Assembly (NCBI GenBank): GCA_902476665.1
Contig: CABSEO010000022.1
Location: 1 to 11,964, forward strand
Reading direction: 5' to 3'
Source: an uncultured Emergencia sp.
GTDB taxonomy: Bacteria > Bacillota > Clostridia > Peptostreptococcales > Anaerovoracaceae
Length of the DNA stretch: 11,964 nucleotides
How positions within the stretch are numbered: the stretch's first letter is position 1; the number at the start of each line of letters is the position of its first letter. The position numbers and the translations under genes were made by a program. The notes under the pieces were generated by a model. The model saw nothing but the letters and a program-made list of their open reading frames with translations. It did not search any database and had not been told where the DNA came from. Below are positions 1 through 5,140 of this stretch, piece after piece.

Positions 1-235
1 CTTCTGCTGCACCCAGCAGAACGACGATGTTTTCTGCACCGTACTGTTCAGTCAACTCTTTGACTCTTCTCTGATTTTCAAGATCCATAGCTCCTGCGGC
101 TGTTCAGACAAAGCATTCGGTTGAGGAAAAAACCACCTCAGCTCCCGCAGATACTGCGCATTCAGCAATTGCCTGACCCGGAATTCCGTCTCTGTCACCG
201 ATGATAATAGCCTTCTTGTCTTTCAGAATTGCCAT
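1..235 (-). CDS. grdA: Glycine reductase complex protein A (selenoprotein GrdA), N-terminal part, runs off the left edge
   Basis: Translating left from ATG at 235-233 gives [20 protein letters not shown] and continues in one frame to codon 78 at the window edge, interrupted only by an in-frame TGA at codon 44. The motif C-F-V-U-T-A-A-G-A around that codon is the hallmark of GrdA, the small selenoprotein (about 157 aa) that takes the carboxymethyl group from the substrate-specific protein B as a Se-carboxymethyl-selenocysteine and passes it to protein C, giving acetyl phosphate. About half of the protein is visible. The start is supported by a strong ribosome binding site, AAAGGAG at 250-244, 8 nt upstream. 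It is the first gene after a sigma-54 promoter at 295-309, so it probably leads a transcript continuing beyond the left edge. A conventional gene caller would miss or truncate it because of the TGA. Confidence 0.95.
79..106 (-). promoter_or_regulatory. Selenocysteine UGA codon of grdA with candidate SECIS hairpin
   Basis: The Sec codon is TGA at 106-104 (codon 44), inside TGC TTT GTC TGA ACA. Bacterial SECIS hairpins lie directly downstream within the coding sequence. Here CAGGA (nucleotides 11-15 counted from the U of UGA) can pair with UCUUG (nucleotides 24-28) across an 8-nt loop, GCUAUGGA. The UGA assignment is secure from the protein context. The particular hairpin is a hand-drawn candidate; clostridial SECIS elements are poorly conserved in sequence. 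Confidence 0.6.
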
Positions 236-294
236 AGAACCGTCTCCTTTCTTAAGAATAAATGTGCATTATAACACCCACGAGTTACTATATT

Positions 295-309
295 GCAATT
301 ACTATGCCA
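295..309 (-). promoter_or_regulatory. Sigma-54 (-24/-12) promoter of grdA
   Basis: The minus strand reads TGGCAT-AGTAA-TTGC, matching the RpoN consensus TGGCAc-N5-TTGC with GG and GC at the correct 10-bp offset, followed by A/T. Transcription would start near 284, leaving a leader of about 50 nt before the grdA ATG. The -24 hexamer and spacing are the same as in the promoter of the transporter gene at 4905-4919. Sigma-54 promoters need an AAA+ activator, and two are encoded in this window. Confidence 0.85.
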
Positions 310-349
310 GTTTTATCATTATTTCTATCTTTTCCAACATATAATTGGC

Positions 350-363
350 GTTGAAATTTCAAC
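350..363. promoter_or_regulatory. Perfect palindrome GTTGAAATTTCAAC, candidate regulator site upstream of grdA
   Basis: This 14-bp perfect inverted repeat ends 40 bp upstream of the -24 element of the grdA promoter (centre near -73 from the inferred start). Thirteen of its 14 bases recur at 4942-4954, upstream of the only other sigma-54 promoter in the window. A shared palindrome at two promoters of the same class is best read as a binding site for a dimeric regulator: one of the Fis-type activators, or the LysR protein. The assignment is inferred. Confidence 0.6.
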
Positions 364-419
364 AGAATTTCGGTTTTCAAAAATCGTGTGCAGCAATTTC
401 TCGTTTTCCGCCTCCACAT

Positions 420-457
420 CGCCAATTTTTTGTCGTTTTTGAGGGCGAATTTTTGTC
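420..457 (-). promoter_or_regulatory. Two A/T-cored elements, candidate upstream activator sites for the grdA promoter
   Basis: On the minus strand, CGACAAAAAATTGGCG (435-420) and GACAAAAATTCGCC (457-444) are related copies in the same orientation, with centres about 23 bp (two helical turns) apart. They lie 111-148 bp upstream of the -24 element, the usual range for sigma-54 activator sites. A similar sequence in the same orientation lies 117 bp upstream of the transporter promoter (5036-5051). A/T-rich cores recur by chance, so this is moderate evidence only. Confidence 0.4.
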
Positions 458-695
458 TCCTGTTATTTCATAACACGCACAAAAGAGTCTTTCATTTACA
501 GGGGCACCCGAAGTCTGTTTTTTTGCAACAGGCCGCATACTGCAGCAGAAAGGATACCCATTTAACGATACAAAATAAAATTTCTAACCAGAAAATATAC
601 ATTTAATATACAAAACGTTTCTCTTCGGGAGATCCGTTGTTGCAGAATTTGCCCCTGAAAAGCGGACCTGCGTCAAATGGATATTCACTGTGGTA

Positions 696-729
696 TAAAA
701 ACAGAAGACGGCGGTAGATCCGCCGTTTT
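696..729 (-). terminator. Rho-independent terminator after EBP1
   Basis: On the minus strand, AAAACGGCGG (729-720) pairs with CCGCCGTCTT (714-705) around a 5-nt loop ATCTA. Seven of the pairs are perfect and G/C-rich. CTG and then five T follow. It lies 29 bp beyond the EBP1 stop and would end EBP1 transcription before the grdA promoter region. Plus-strand reading also gives a hairpin followed by TTTT, so it may work in both directions. Confidence 0.65.
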
Positions 730-757
730 AATATGACAATTTTTCGCCACTATAAAA

Positions 758-2146
758 TTAGACATCTGAAGGCTGAACATCAAGTCCCAGCTTTTTTATT
801 TTATAATTCAGGGTAGCTCTAGGAATTCCCAAAAGTGCACTGGCTTTGGTATGATTCCATCCGCTCTCATCTAAAGCTTCCAGAATCAGTAATCGTTCCT
901 TTTCTTCAAGTGCAATCCGCAAGTTAAGATTTTTCTTTCTTCTGCGATCAGTTCTGTTGGCTTTCCCCTCTTCCAATGACTCCAGAGTCATTTTATCATA
1001 AGCGTATTTGGGTAAATCCTTAATCTGCAAAACCTCAGATTTAGTCAGAGAAATCATAGACTCCAGCATGTGCTTCAGTTCACGAACATTTCCGTCCCAA
1101 CAGTAACCGCGTAATAGTTTCAGCAGAGATTCCTCAAATCCACGTACTTCTTTGTGATACCTCTCATTGAACTCCTTTAAAAAATAGTCCAGGTAAAATT
1201 CCAAATCATCAGTTCTTTCTCTGAGAGGCGGTATGTATATCATACCGCTGCTGAAACGGTAAAACAGGTCAGGGCGGATAATCTTCTTTTCCATCGCCTC
1301 TACCGGATCTATGTTCATCGCTGCAATGATTTTCACTTTAACTCTCTGTTCTCTGTTACTTCCCAGCTTTCGAAAGGTTCCGTTCTGCAGCATACGCAGT
1401 AATTTCCCCTGTACACTATAAGGCATAGCATTAAGCTCATCCAGAAAAAGCACTCCGCCATCAGCTTCTTCGAAGAGACCATTTTTGTTTTCAGCTCCTG
1501 TATATATGCCTTTCTGTGTGCCAAACAAAATTGATTCAAACAGATTTTCCGGAATGGCCGCACAGTTCTGTATAATAGCCTTAGACGGATCCACCCCCGA
1601 TTCAGTGATCATAGCCTGAGAAAACAGCTCCTTGCCAGTCCCCGTCTCGCCGTAAATCAGCGTCGGATTGGGCAGATGAGCCAGTATCTTTGCTTTTTCA
1701 ATAGCTACTTTTACTTCCTCGTTTGTCGTCAGTATGTCATCGAAGGTAAAACGTTCTCTGGTTCCTTTCTTCATTTCATCTGATATCCACCCGGCTGTAG
1801 TCACATCTCTGGCAAGTTCTATAGCTCCCATGATTTTGCCCTCACATAGAATCGGAATCGTAATATTGTCGCTGCAAATCTCTTTGCCTTTAAAGTCCAC
1901 TACCTTTTGTCCTCTTCTGACAAACACTTCCCCGGTTCTGATGCATTGCACAATGGTACTGTCTTTTTCGCTGATTTGCGGATACACCTCGGAGAACTTT
2001 CTTCCCAGATACTCTTCTCTTTTGACAATCTGAGCTTTTTGATTAATATTTGTTTCGTATCGAGCGTTAAAAATGATATTGAATTCTCTATCCACAACAA
2101 CAATGTAATTAACGTCATATAATGGAAAGTCTTCGTATTTGTGCAT
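758..2146 (-). CDS. Sigma-54-dependent transcriptional activator, PAS-AAA+-Fis type, RocR-like (EBP1)
   Basis: A 462-aa enhancer-binding protein with three parts. An N-terminal PAS-like sensor (about residues 10-118, YIVVVDREFNIIFNARYE to IELARDVT) resembles that of RocR, the Bacillus arginine/ornithine regulator. The AAA+ domain (about 135-375) has Walker A GETGTGKE at 166-173, Walker B GVLFLDE at 231-237 and RPDLFYRF at 291-298. The C-terminal Fis-type helix-turn-helix includes NHTKASALLGIPRATL. The sigma-54 contact motif reads GIYTGA at 213-218 instead of GAFTGA. There is no receiver domain, so it probably senses a small ligand. The start is supported by GGAGG 9 nt upstream. It lies 70 bp after ald, behind a terminator, and is a clear paralogue of EBP2. 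Likely targets are the sigma-54 promoters at 295-309 and 4905-4919 (inference). Confidence 0.9.
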   Translation of the reverse strand: MHKYEDFPLYDVNYIVVVDREFNIIFNARYETNINQKAQIVKREEYLGRKFSEVYPQISEKDSTIVQCIRTGEVFVRRGQKVVDFKGKEICSDNITIPILCEGKIMGAIELARDVTTAGWISDEMKKGTRERFTFDDILTTNEEVKVAIEKAKILAHLPNPTLIYGETGTGKELFSQAMITESGVDPSKAIIQNCAAIPENLFESILFGTQKGIYTGAENKNGLFEEADGGVLFLDELNAMPYSVQGKLLRMLQNGTFRKLGSNREQRVKVKIIAAMNIDPVEAMEKKIIRPDLFYRFSSGMIYIPPLRERTDDLEFYLDYFLKEFNERYHKEVRGFEESLLKLLRGYCWDGNVRELKHMLESMISLTKSEVLQIKDLPKYAYDKMTLESLEEGKANRTDRRRKKNLNLRIALEEKERLLILEALDESGWNHTKASALLGIPRATLNYKIKKLGLDVQPSDV

Positions 2147-2167
2147 CTTTCTCAGCCTCCTTATTTA

Positions 2168-2204
2168 CAAAAAGACACCATGAAGCAACACACTTCACGG
2201 TGCC
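2168..2204 (-). terminator. Rho-independent terminator after the transporter-ald operon
   Basis: On the minus strand, GGCACCGTGAAG (2204-2193) pairs with CTTCATGGTGTC (2185-2174) through 12 bp with two G-U pairs and a 7-nt loop, followed by TTTTTG. It lies 12 bp beyond the ald stop and about 20 bp before the EBP1 start codon. EBP1 therefore needs read-through or its own promoter; I found no convincing promoter in the 70-bp gap. Confidence 0.85.
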
Positions 2205-2216
2205 TTTTAGATAAGC

Positions 2217-3338
2217 TTAGAATTCTTTTACAAGTTCATCAGGTGATGTAAACGGAATACCTAACTTCTCAGCAGTCTCCAGAAGTGTCAGCTTTCCGTC
2301 ATATGTGGTAAGCCCTCTTCTGAGATGCTTGTCATCTTTCAGTGCCGCCTTAACCCCTTTATTTGCAATTGCCATTGCAAACGGTAAAGTTGCATTAGAA
2401 AGTGTAACCGACGCAGTCTGCGAAAATGCAGATGGAATATTGTCAACGCAATAGTGAAGAATTCCTTCTTCATAGTAAACCGGATCCGTATGCGTAGTAG
2501 ATCTGCACGTTTCCACTGCGCCTTCATCATCACATGCAACGTCAATGATCATGGCTCCCGGCTTCATCAGTTTCAGATCTTCTCTGTAAATCAGATGATC
2601 CGTTCTGGTTTTCGGCCAAAGAATACAGTTGATTACTACATCAGATTCTTTTAAGCACTGTAAAAGATTCATTCTGTTAGAGAACATGAAAGACACATTA
2701 TCCGGCATGATTTCTTTGGCTTTCAGCATTGCATCATAGTTAATGTCCAACATGTTTACTCGATTTCCGAAAGCCGCTGCAAGCTCACATGCACCCATTC
2801 CCGAATGTCCGCATCCAATAATCGTAACAGTTGGAGAAACGGTTCCGCATACGTTAGCCAAAAGTTTTCCACTGCCGCCATTAACGCTCTGTGCAAAGTG
2901 CAGCGCAGCCAGAAATCCGCCTTTCCCCGCAAGTTCACTCATTGGACTTAATAATGGCCATTCACCTTTATCGTCGGAAATATCCTCATAGGCTATACTG
3001 GTACATCTGCTGTCCATCAAGGCTTCCGTCTGATCCTTGTGGGCATTGGAGTGGATATATGTAAATACAATTAAGTCATCTCTCAAATACTTGAATTCCT
3101 CAGGAAAGATTTCTTTTACCTTGTAGATTAAATCTACATTGTTCCAGACATCCTCAGCTTTCATTTCAATTTTAGCTCCTGCTTCTTTATAATCGTCGTC
3201 TGTGTAGCCACTGCCAAGTCCCGCATTATGCTCCACAATTACTTGATGTCCTTTTCTCACTAATTCAGCAACAGCCGATGGAATTGAAGCAACTCGGTAT
3301 TCATTTGCTTTAATTTCTTTTACAACTCCAATTTTCAT
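2217..3338 (-). CDS. ald: Alanine dehydrogenase family protein (divergent)
   Basis: A 373-aa protein of normal length for L-alanine dehydrogenase, the NAD-linked enzyme converting alanine and water to pyruvate, ammonia and NADH. The family's functional residues fall at the canonical numbers: Arg15 (NEYRVA), Lys75 (KVKE), His96 (FTYIH), Asp198 at the end of the second Rossmann strand (MLDIN, fitting NAD) and Asp270 (IDVACD). The nucleotide-binding glycines are GCGHSG at 175-180. Other conserved blocks are SPMSELAGK near 131-139 and LPFAMAIANKG in the C-terminal half. Elsewhere it is divergent: the segment after SPMSELAGK, the GCGHSG loop and the region around NCILWPKTRTDHL differ from the Bacillus enzyme, so a related amino acid substrate is possible. 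GGAGG precedes the ATG by 8 nt. It follows the transporter gene by 70 bp, presumably on the same sigma-54-driven transcript. Confidence 0.8.
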   Translation of the reverse strand: MKIGVVKEIKANEYRVASIPSAVAELVRKGHQVIVEHNAGLGSGYTDDDYKEAGAKIEMKAEDVWNNVDLIYKVKEIFPEEFKYLRDDLIVFTYIHSNAHKDQTEALMDSRCTSIAYEDISDDKGEWPLLSPMSELAGKGGFLAALHFAQSVNGGSGKLLANVCGTVSPTVTIIGCGHSGMGACELAAAFGNRVNMLDINYDAMLKAKEIMPDNVSFMFSNRMNLLQCLKESDVVINCILWPKTRTDHLIYREDLKLMKPGAMIIDVACDDEGAVETCRSTTHTDPVYYEEGILHYCVDNIPSAFSQTASVTLSNATLPFAMAIANKGVKAALKDDKHLRRGLTTYDGKLTLLETAEKLGIPFTSPDELVKEF

Positions 3339-3408
3339 TTATTTTTCCTCCCACAAATGGTTATGATTTAAAGTGTCATATTCAATAAGTGTAATCGCTT
3401 TTAACAAA

Positions 3409-4803
3409 TTATAAAGTTAATCCGATGATCAGGAATCCTATGCATGCCAATGCTGCAGAAAGTACCGCATACGGAATCTGTGTCTTAACGTGGTCAACAT
3501 GGTCGGAGCCAGCTGCCAGAGAAGACAGAATTGTTGTATCGGATAACGGTGAACAATGATCTCCGAAGGTACCTCCACCCATTACAGCACCAACTGCGGC
3601 ATATACAATTGTATTGATTTCTCCGCCTGAAACACTCAGAGCAAGAGGGATTGCAATCGGGGTCATAATAGCGAATACGCCCCATGCAGTTCCTGTAAAG
3701 AAGGAGATAAAGGCACAGATTAAGAAAGTCAGTACCAGCAGAGTAACAGGTGTCATCCAGCTTTCTGTTACGCTGATAACAAAATCTGCAGTTCCTAAAG
3801 TTGAACTGATGCTGTTGATGCAGTATGCCATAGCCAGAATTAAGATAGCGCTCATTACACTCTTAATACCTTCGATAGCAGTATCCATCAGTTCTTTTAA
3901 AGTGGCCATTTTCTGGATAAGCAGCATTACAAACTGGTAAGCAACGACGAAAGCTTCCAGTGTCTTTGCAGAACCTACCGCAACATAAGTACCCACTGTG
4001 ATACCGATGATAATGATTGCCGGCATCAGGAAGTTCAGCAGCAGATTCGGTTTAACACCCTCTTTTGGCTGGATATTGTCAAGTTCTTTACTCAGGAGAG
4101 GATTAGCTCCGTCAGCAATTACCTTTCCTTCTTCCATAGCTCTCTTTTCAGCTTTTCTCATTGGACCGAAGTCAGGGACAACCTTAGTGGAGAACAATCC
4201 GCAAAGAACCAGAGCAAAAATACAATACAGATTGAACGGTGCAGAATGAACTACAACGTTCTGTGCAATGGAAGCATCCGTAATGGCACCCAGTCCGACA
4301 AGCAGACCTGCCACATAAATACCCCAAGAAGTAAACGGGATCAGGCAGCATATCGGTGCAGAGGTAGAGTCGCAGATATAAGCCAGTTTTTCTCTTGAGA
4401 CTCTTGCCTTGTCCGTAATCGGACGCATAACGTTACCCACATACAGCGGTGAAAAATAGTCAGAGAAGAAGATAAAAATACCCAGAGCATAGGACAGCGC
4501 TGCTGCACCTCTGTTCTTTAAATTGTACTTTCCGATCAGATCTGCAAAGGCTCTGATTGCGCCGGATTTCTGGAAGTAAGCAACCAAAATACCGATAAAC
4601 ACTTCGATACCCAGTACCCAGATAAAATCAGCATTGCCCAGAGCATCCTGAATCAGTCCTGTAAAACCGGTTACCACATTCTGTCCTGTGATAATGATTC
4701 CGACAATAACACCGATCAGAATGGAAAGTAAGGCGTCTCTTGTGATAAACGCCAGTACTAGCGCAATAAACGCAGGTGCTAATGATAAAATACCATATTC
4801 CAT
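3409..4803 (-). CDS. NhaC-family membrane transporter (Na+/H+ antiporter family)
   Basis: A 464-aa very hydrophobic protein with roughly 11-12 membrane segments, from LSLAPAFIALVLAFITRDA at the N-terminus to LACIGFLIIGLTL at the C-terminus. Family blocks include IFIFFSDYFSPLYVGNVMRP, ICDSTSAPICCLIPFTSWG and GAVMGGGTFGDHCSPLSDTT, typical of the NhaC/ion-transporter group, which contains Na+/H+ antiporters and solute carriers such as malate/lactate exchangers. I chose the start at 4803 because AAGGAAGG precedes it by about 7 nt. The longer frame from 4836 would put its first codons in a hairpin and lacks a good ribosome binding site. Pairing with an alanine dehydrogenase under a sigma-54 promoter suggests uptake or exchange of an amino acid or its product, or sodium cycling during fermentation. 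The substrate cannot be read from the sequence. Confidence 0.85.
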   Translation of the reverse strand: MEYGILSLAPAFIALVLAFITRDALLSILIGVIVGIIITGQNVVTGFTGLIQDALGNADFIWVLGIEVFIGILVAYFQKSGAIRAFADLIGKYNLKNRGAAALSYALGIFIFFSDYFSPLYVGNVMRPITDKARVSREKLAYICDSTSAPICCLIPFTSWGIYVAGLLVGLGAITDASIAQNVVVHSAPFNLYCIFALVLCGLFSTKVVPDFGPMRKAEKRAMEEGKVIADGANPLLSKELDNIQPKEGVKPNLLLNFLMPAIIIIGITVGTYVAVGSAKTLEAFVVAYQFVMLLIQKMATLKELMDTAIEGIKSVMSAILILAMAYCINSISSTLGTADFVISVTESWMTPVTLLVLTFLICAFISFFTGTAWGVFAIMTPIAIPLALSVSGGEINTIVYAAVGAVMGGGTFGDHCSPLSDTTILSSLAAGSDHVDHVKTQIPYAVLSAALACIGFLIIGLTL

Positions 4804-4822
4804 AATAGTTCCTTCCTTTCTT

Positions 4823-4841
4823 GCCGCATACACCATGCGGC
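4823..4841 (-). promoter_or_regulatory. Leader hairpin just upstream of the transporter ribosome binding site
   Basis: The minus strand reads GCCGCAT-GGTGT-ATGCGGC, a perfect 7-bp stem with a 5-nt loop. It lies in the roughly 90-nt leader between the inferred transcription start (about 4894) and the ATG at 4803, ending 2-3 nt before the purine-rich ribosome binding site. There is no T tract, so it is not an intrinsic terminator. It may stabilise the message or modulate translation, for example as a protein-binding stem. Confidence 0.45.
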
Positions 4842-4904
4842 TAAATTATCTCACTGTATCCGACTTCTGGCTAAGTGTTCGGATAAATTACTCCAATATA
4901 TACC

Positions 4905-4919
4905 GCAACAATCATGCCA
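4905..4919 (-). promoter_or_regulatory. Sigma-54 (-24/-12) promoter of the transporter-ald operon
   Basis: The minus strand reads TGGCAT-GATTG-TTGC, close to the RpoN consensus including the G that often follows the hexamer. The expected start is near 4894, giving a leader of about 90 nt. The hexamer and spacing match the grdA promoter at 295-309. The adjacent genes on both sides of the operon encode sigma-54 activators (EBP2 upstream, EBP1 downstream). Confidence 0.87.
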
Positions 4920-4942
4920 CTTGGTCTTTGTTCGAAAAACCA

Positions 4943-4954
4943 TTGAAATTTCAA
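4943..4954. promoter_or_regulatory. Palindrome TTGAAATTTCAA upstream of the transporter promoter
   Basis: A perfect 12-bp inverted repeat 23 bp upstream of the -24 element. With the next base on the minus strand it forms GTTGAAATTTCAA, 13 bases identical to the site upstream of grdA at 350-363. The centre is near -55 from the inferred start, against about -73 at grdA. It is probably a binding site for a shared regulator. Confidence 0.58.
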
Positions 4955-4970
4955 CATTTTAATTTTTTAT

Positions 4971-4986
4971 TCAAAAAATTTCGCCA
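4971..4986 (+). promoter_or_regulatory. A/T-cored element TCAAAAAATTTCGCCA
   Basis: The minus strand reads TGGCGAAATTTTTTGA, resembling in opposite orientation the elements at 420-457 and 735-749 (shared GGCGAA edge and A/T core). It lies 52-67 bp upstream of the transporter -24 element. Weak evidence, because the region is A/T-rich. Confidence 0.25.
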
Positions 4987-5035
4987 AAATCAGGCAGAAT
5001 GTGCTCAATACTCGCCGACAAGAAACTGACATATA

Positions 5036-5051
5036 GCCGAATTTTCGTCGG
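5036..5051 (-). promoter_or_regulatory. Candidate upstream activator site for the transporter-ald promoter
   Basis: The minus strand reads CCGACGAAAATTCGGC, 117 bp upstream of the -24 element. It resembles CGACAAAAAATTGGCG, which lies 111 bp upstream of the grdA -24 element in the same orientation (shared CGAC-R-AAAA, TT, G-C edge). Its ends CCGA/TCGG are inverted repeats, as expected for a Fis-type dimer site. The distance is typical for sigma-54 activators. Confidence 0.42.
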
Positions 5052-5088
5052 GAATTAGTTTGCACCGAACTGTAAAACAAAACTTGTT

Positions 5089-5122
5089 CAATAAATAAAT
5101 AGCAGACGGAACTCCGTCTGCT
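5089..5122 (-). terminator. Terminator after EBP2 / end of the sel operon
   Basis: On the minus strand, AGCAGACGG (5122-5114) and CCGTCTGCT (5109-5101) form a perfect 9-bp stem with a 4-nt loop AGTT, followed by ATTTATTTATT. It lies 19 bp beyond the EBP2 stop and closes the selC-selA-selB-lysR-EBP2 series. The T tract is interrupted by A, so termination may be incomplete. Confidence 0.75.
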
Positions 5123-5140
5123 TAAATTTCTATCTGTAAT

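Larger units (their letters stand above)
236..757. other. 522-bp intergenic region between EBP1 and grdA
   Basis: This A/T-rich stretch separates the EBP1 stop from the grdA start. I see no convincing gene in it: a 72-codon plus-strand reading frame at 388-606 lacks a good ribosome binding site and resembles nothing I know. It does hold a sigma-54 promoter (295-309), a perfect 14-bp palindrome (350-363), two A/T-cored elements (420-435 and 444-457), a third similar element (735-749) and the EBP1 terminator (696-729). Between about 460 and 690 I find nothing assignable. The length suits a promoter with remote activator sites. Confidence 0.7.
4804..5140. other. 337-bp intergenic region between EBP2 and the transporter gene
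   Basis: There is no gene here that I can support. From left to right it holds the transporter ribosome binding site (4811-4820), a 7-bp-stem hairpin (4823-4841), a sigma-54 promoter (4905-4919), a 12-bp palindrome (4943-4954), two A/T-cored elements (4971-4986 and 5036-5051) and the EBP2 terminator (5089-5122). The layout parallels the region upstream of grdA. Confidence 0.7.

Noticed and set aside
388..606. Plus-strand 72-codon frame in the grdA upstream region
   Set aside because: No good ribosome binding site, no recognisable domain, Phe/His/Gln-rich composition from A/T-rich non-coding DNA, and it overlaps the proposed activator sites.
236..700. Glycine riboswitch upstream of grdA
   Set aside because: I looked for the conserved riboswitch cores on the minus strand and found none; the leader from the sigma-54 start is only about 50 nt.
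3406..4836. Longer transporter start at 4836 (MVYAARKEGTI...)
   Set aside because: The codon lies inside a hairpin and has no good ribosome binding site, while ATG at 4803 has AAGGAAGG at proper spacing and directly begins the hydrophobic protein.
4688..5029. Plus-strand 113-codon frame crossing the transporter start and its promoter
   Set aside because: It runs antisense to the transporter N-terminus and through the sigma-54 promoter; composition fits a shadow of the membrane protein gene.
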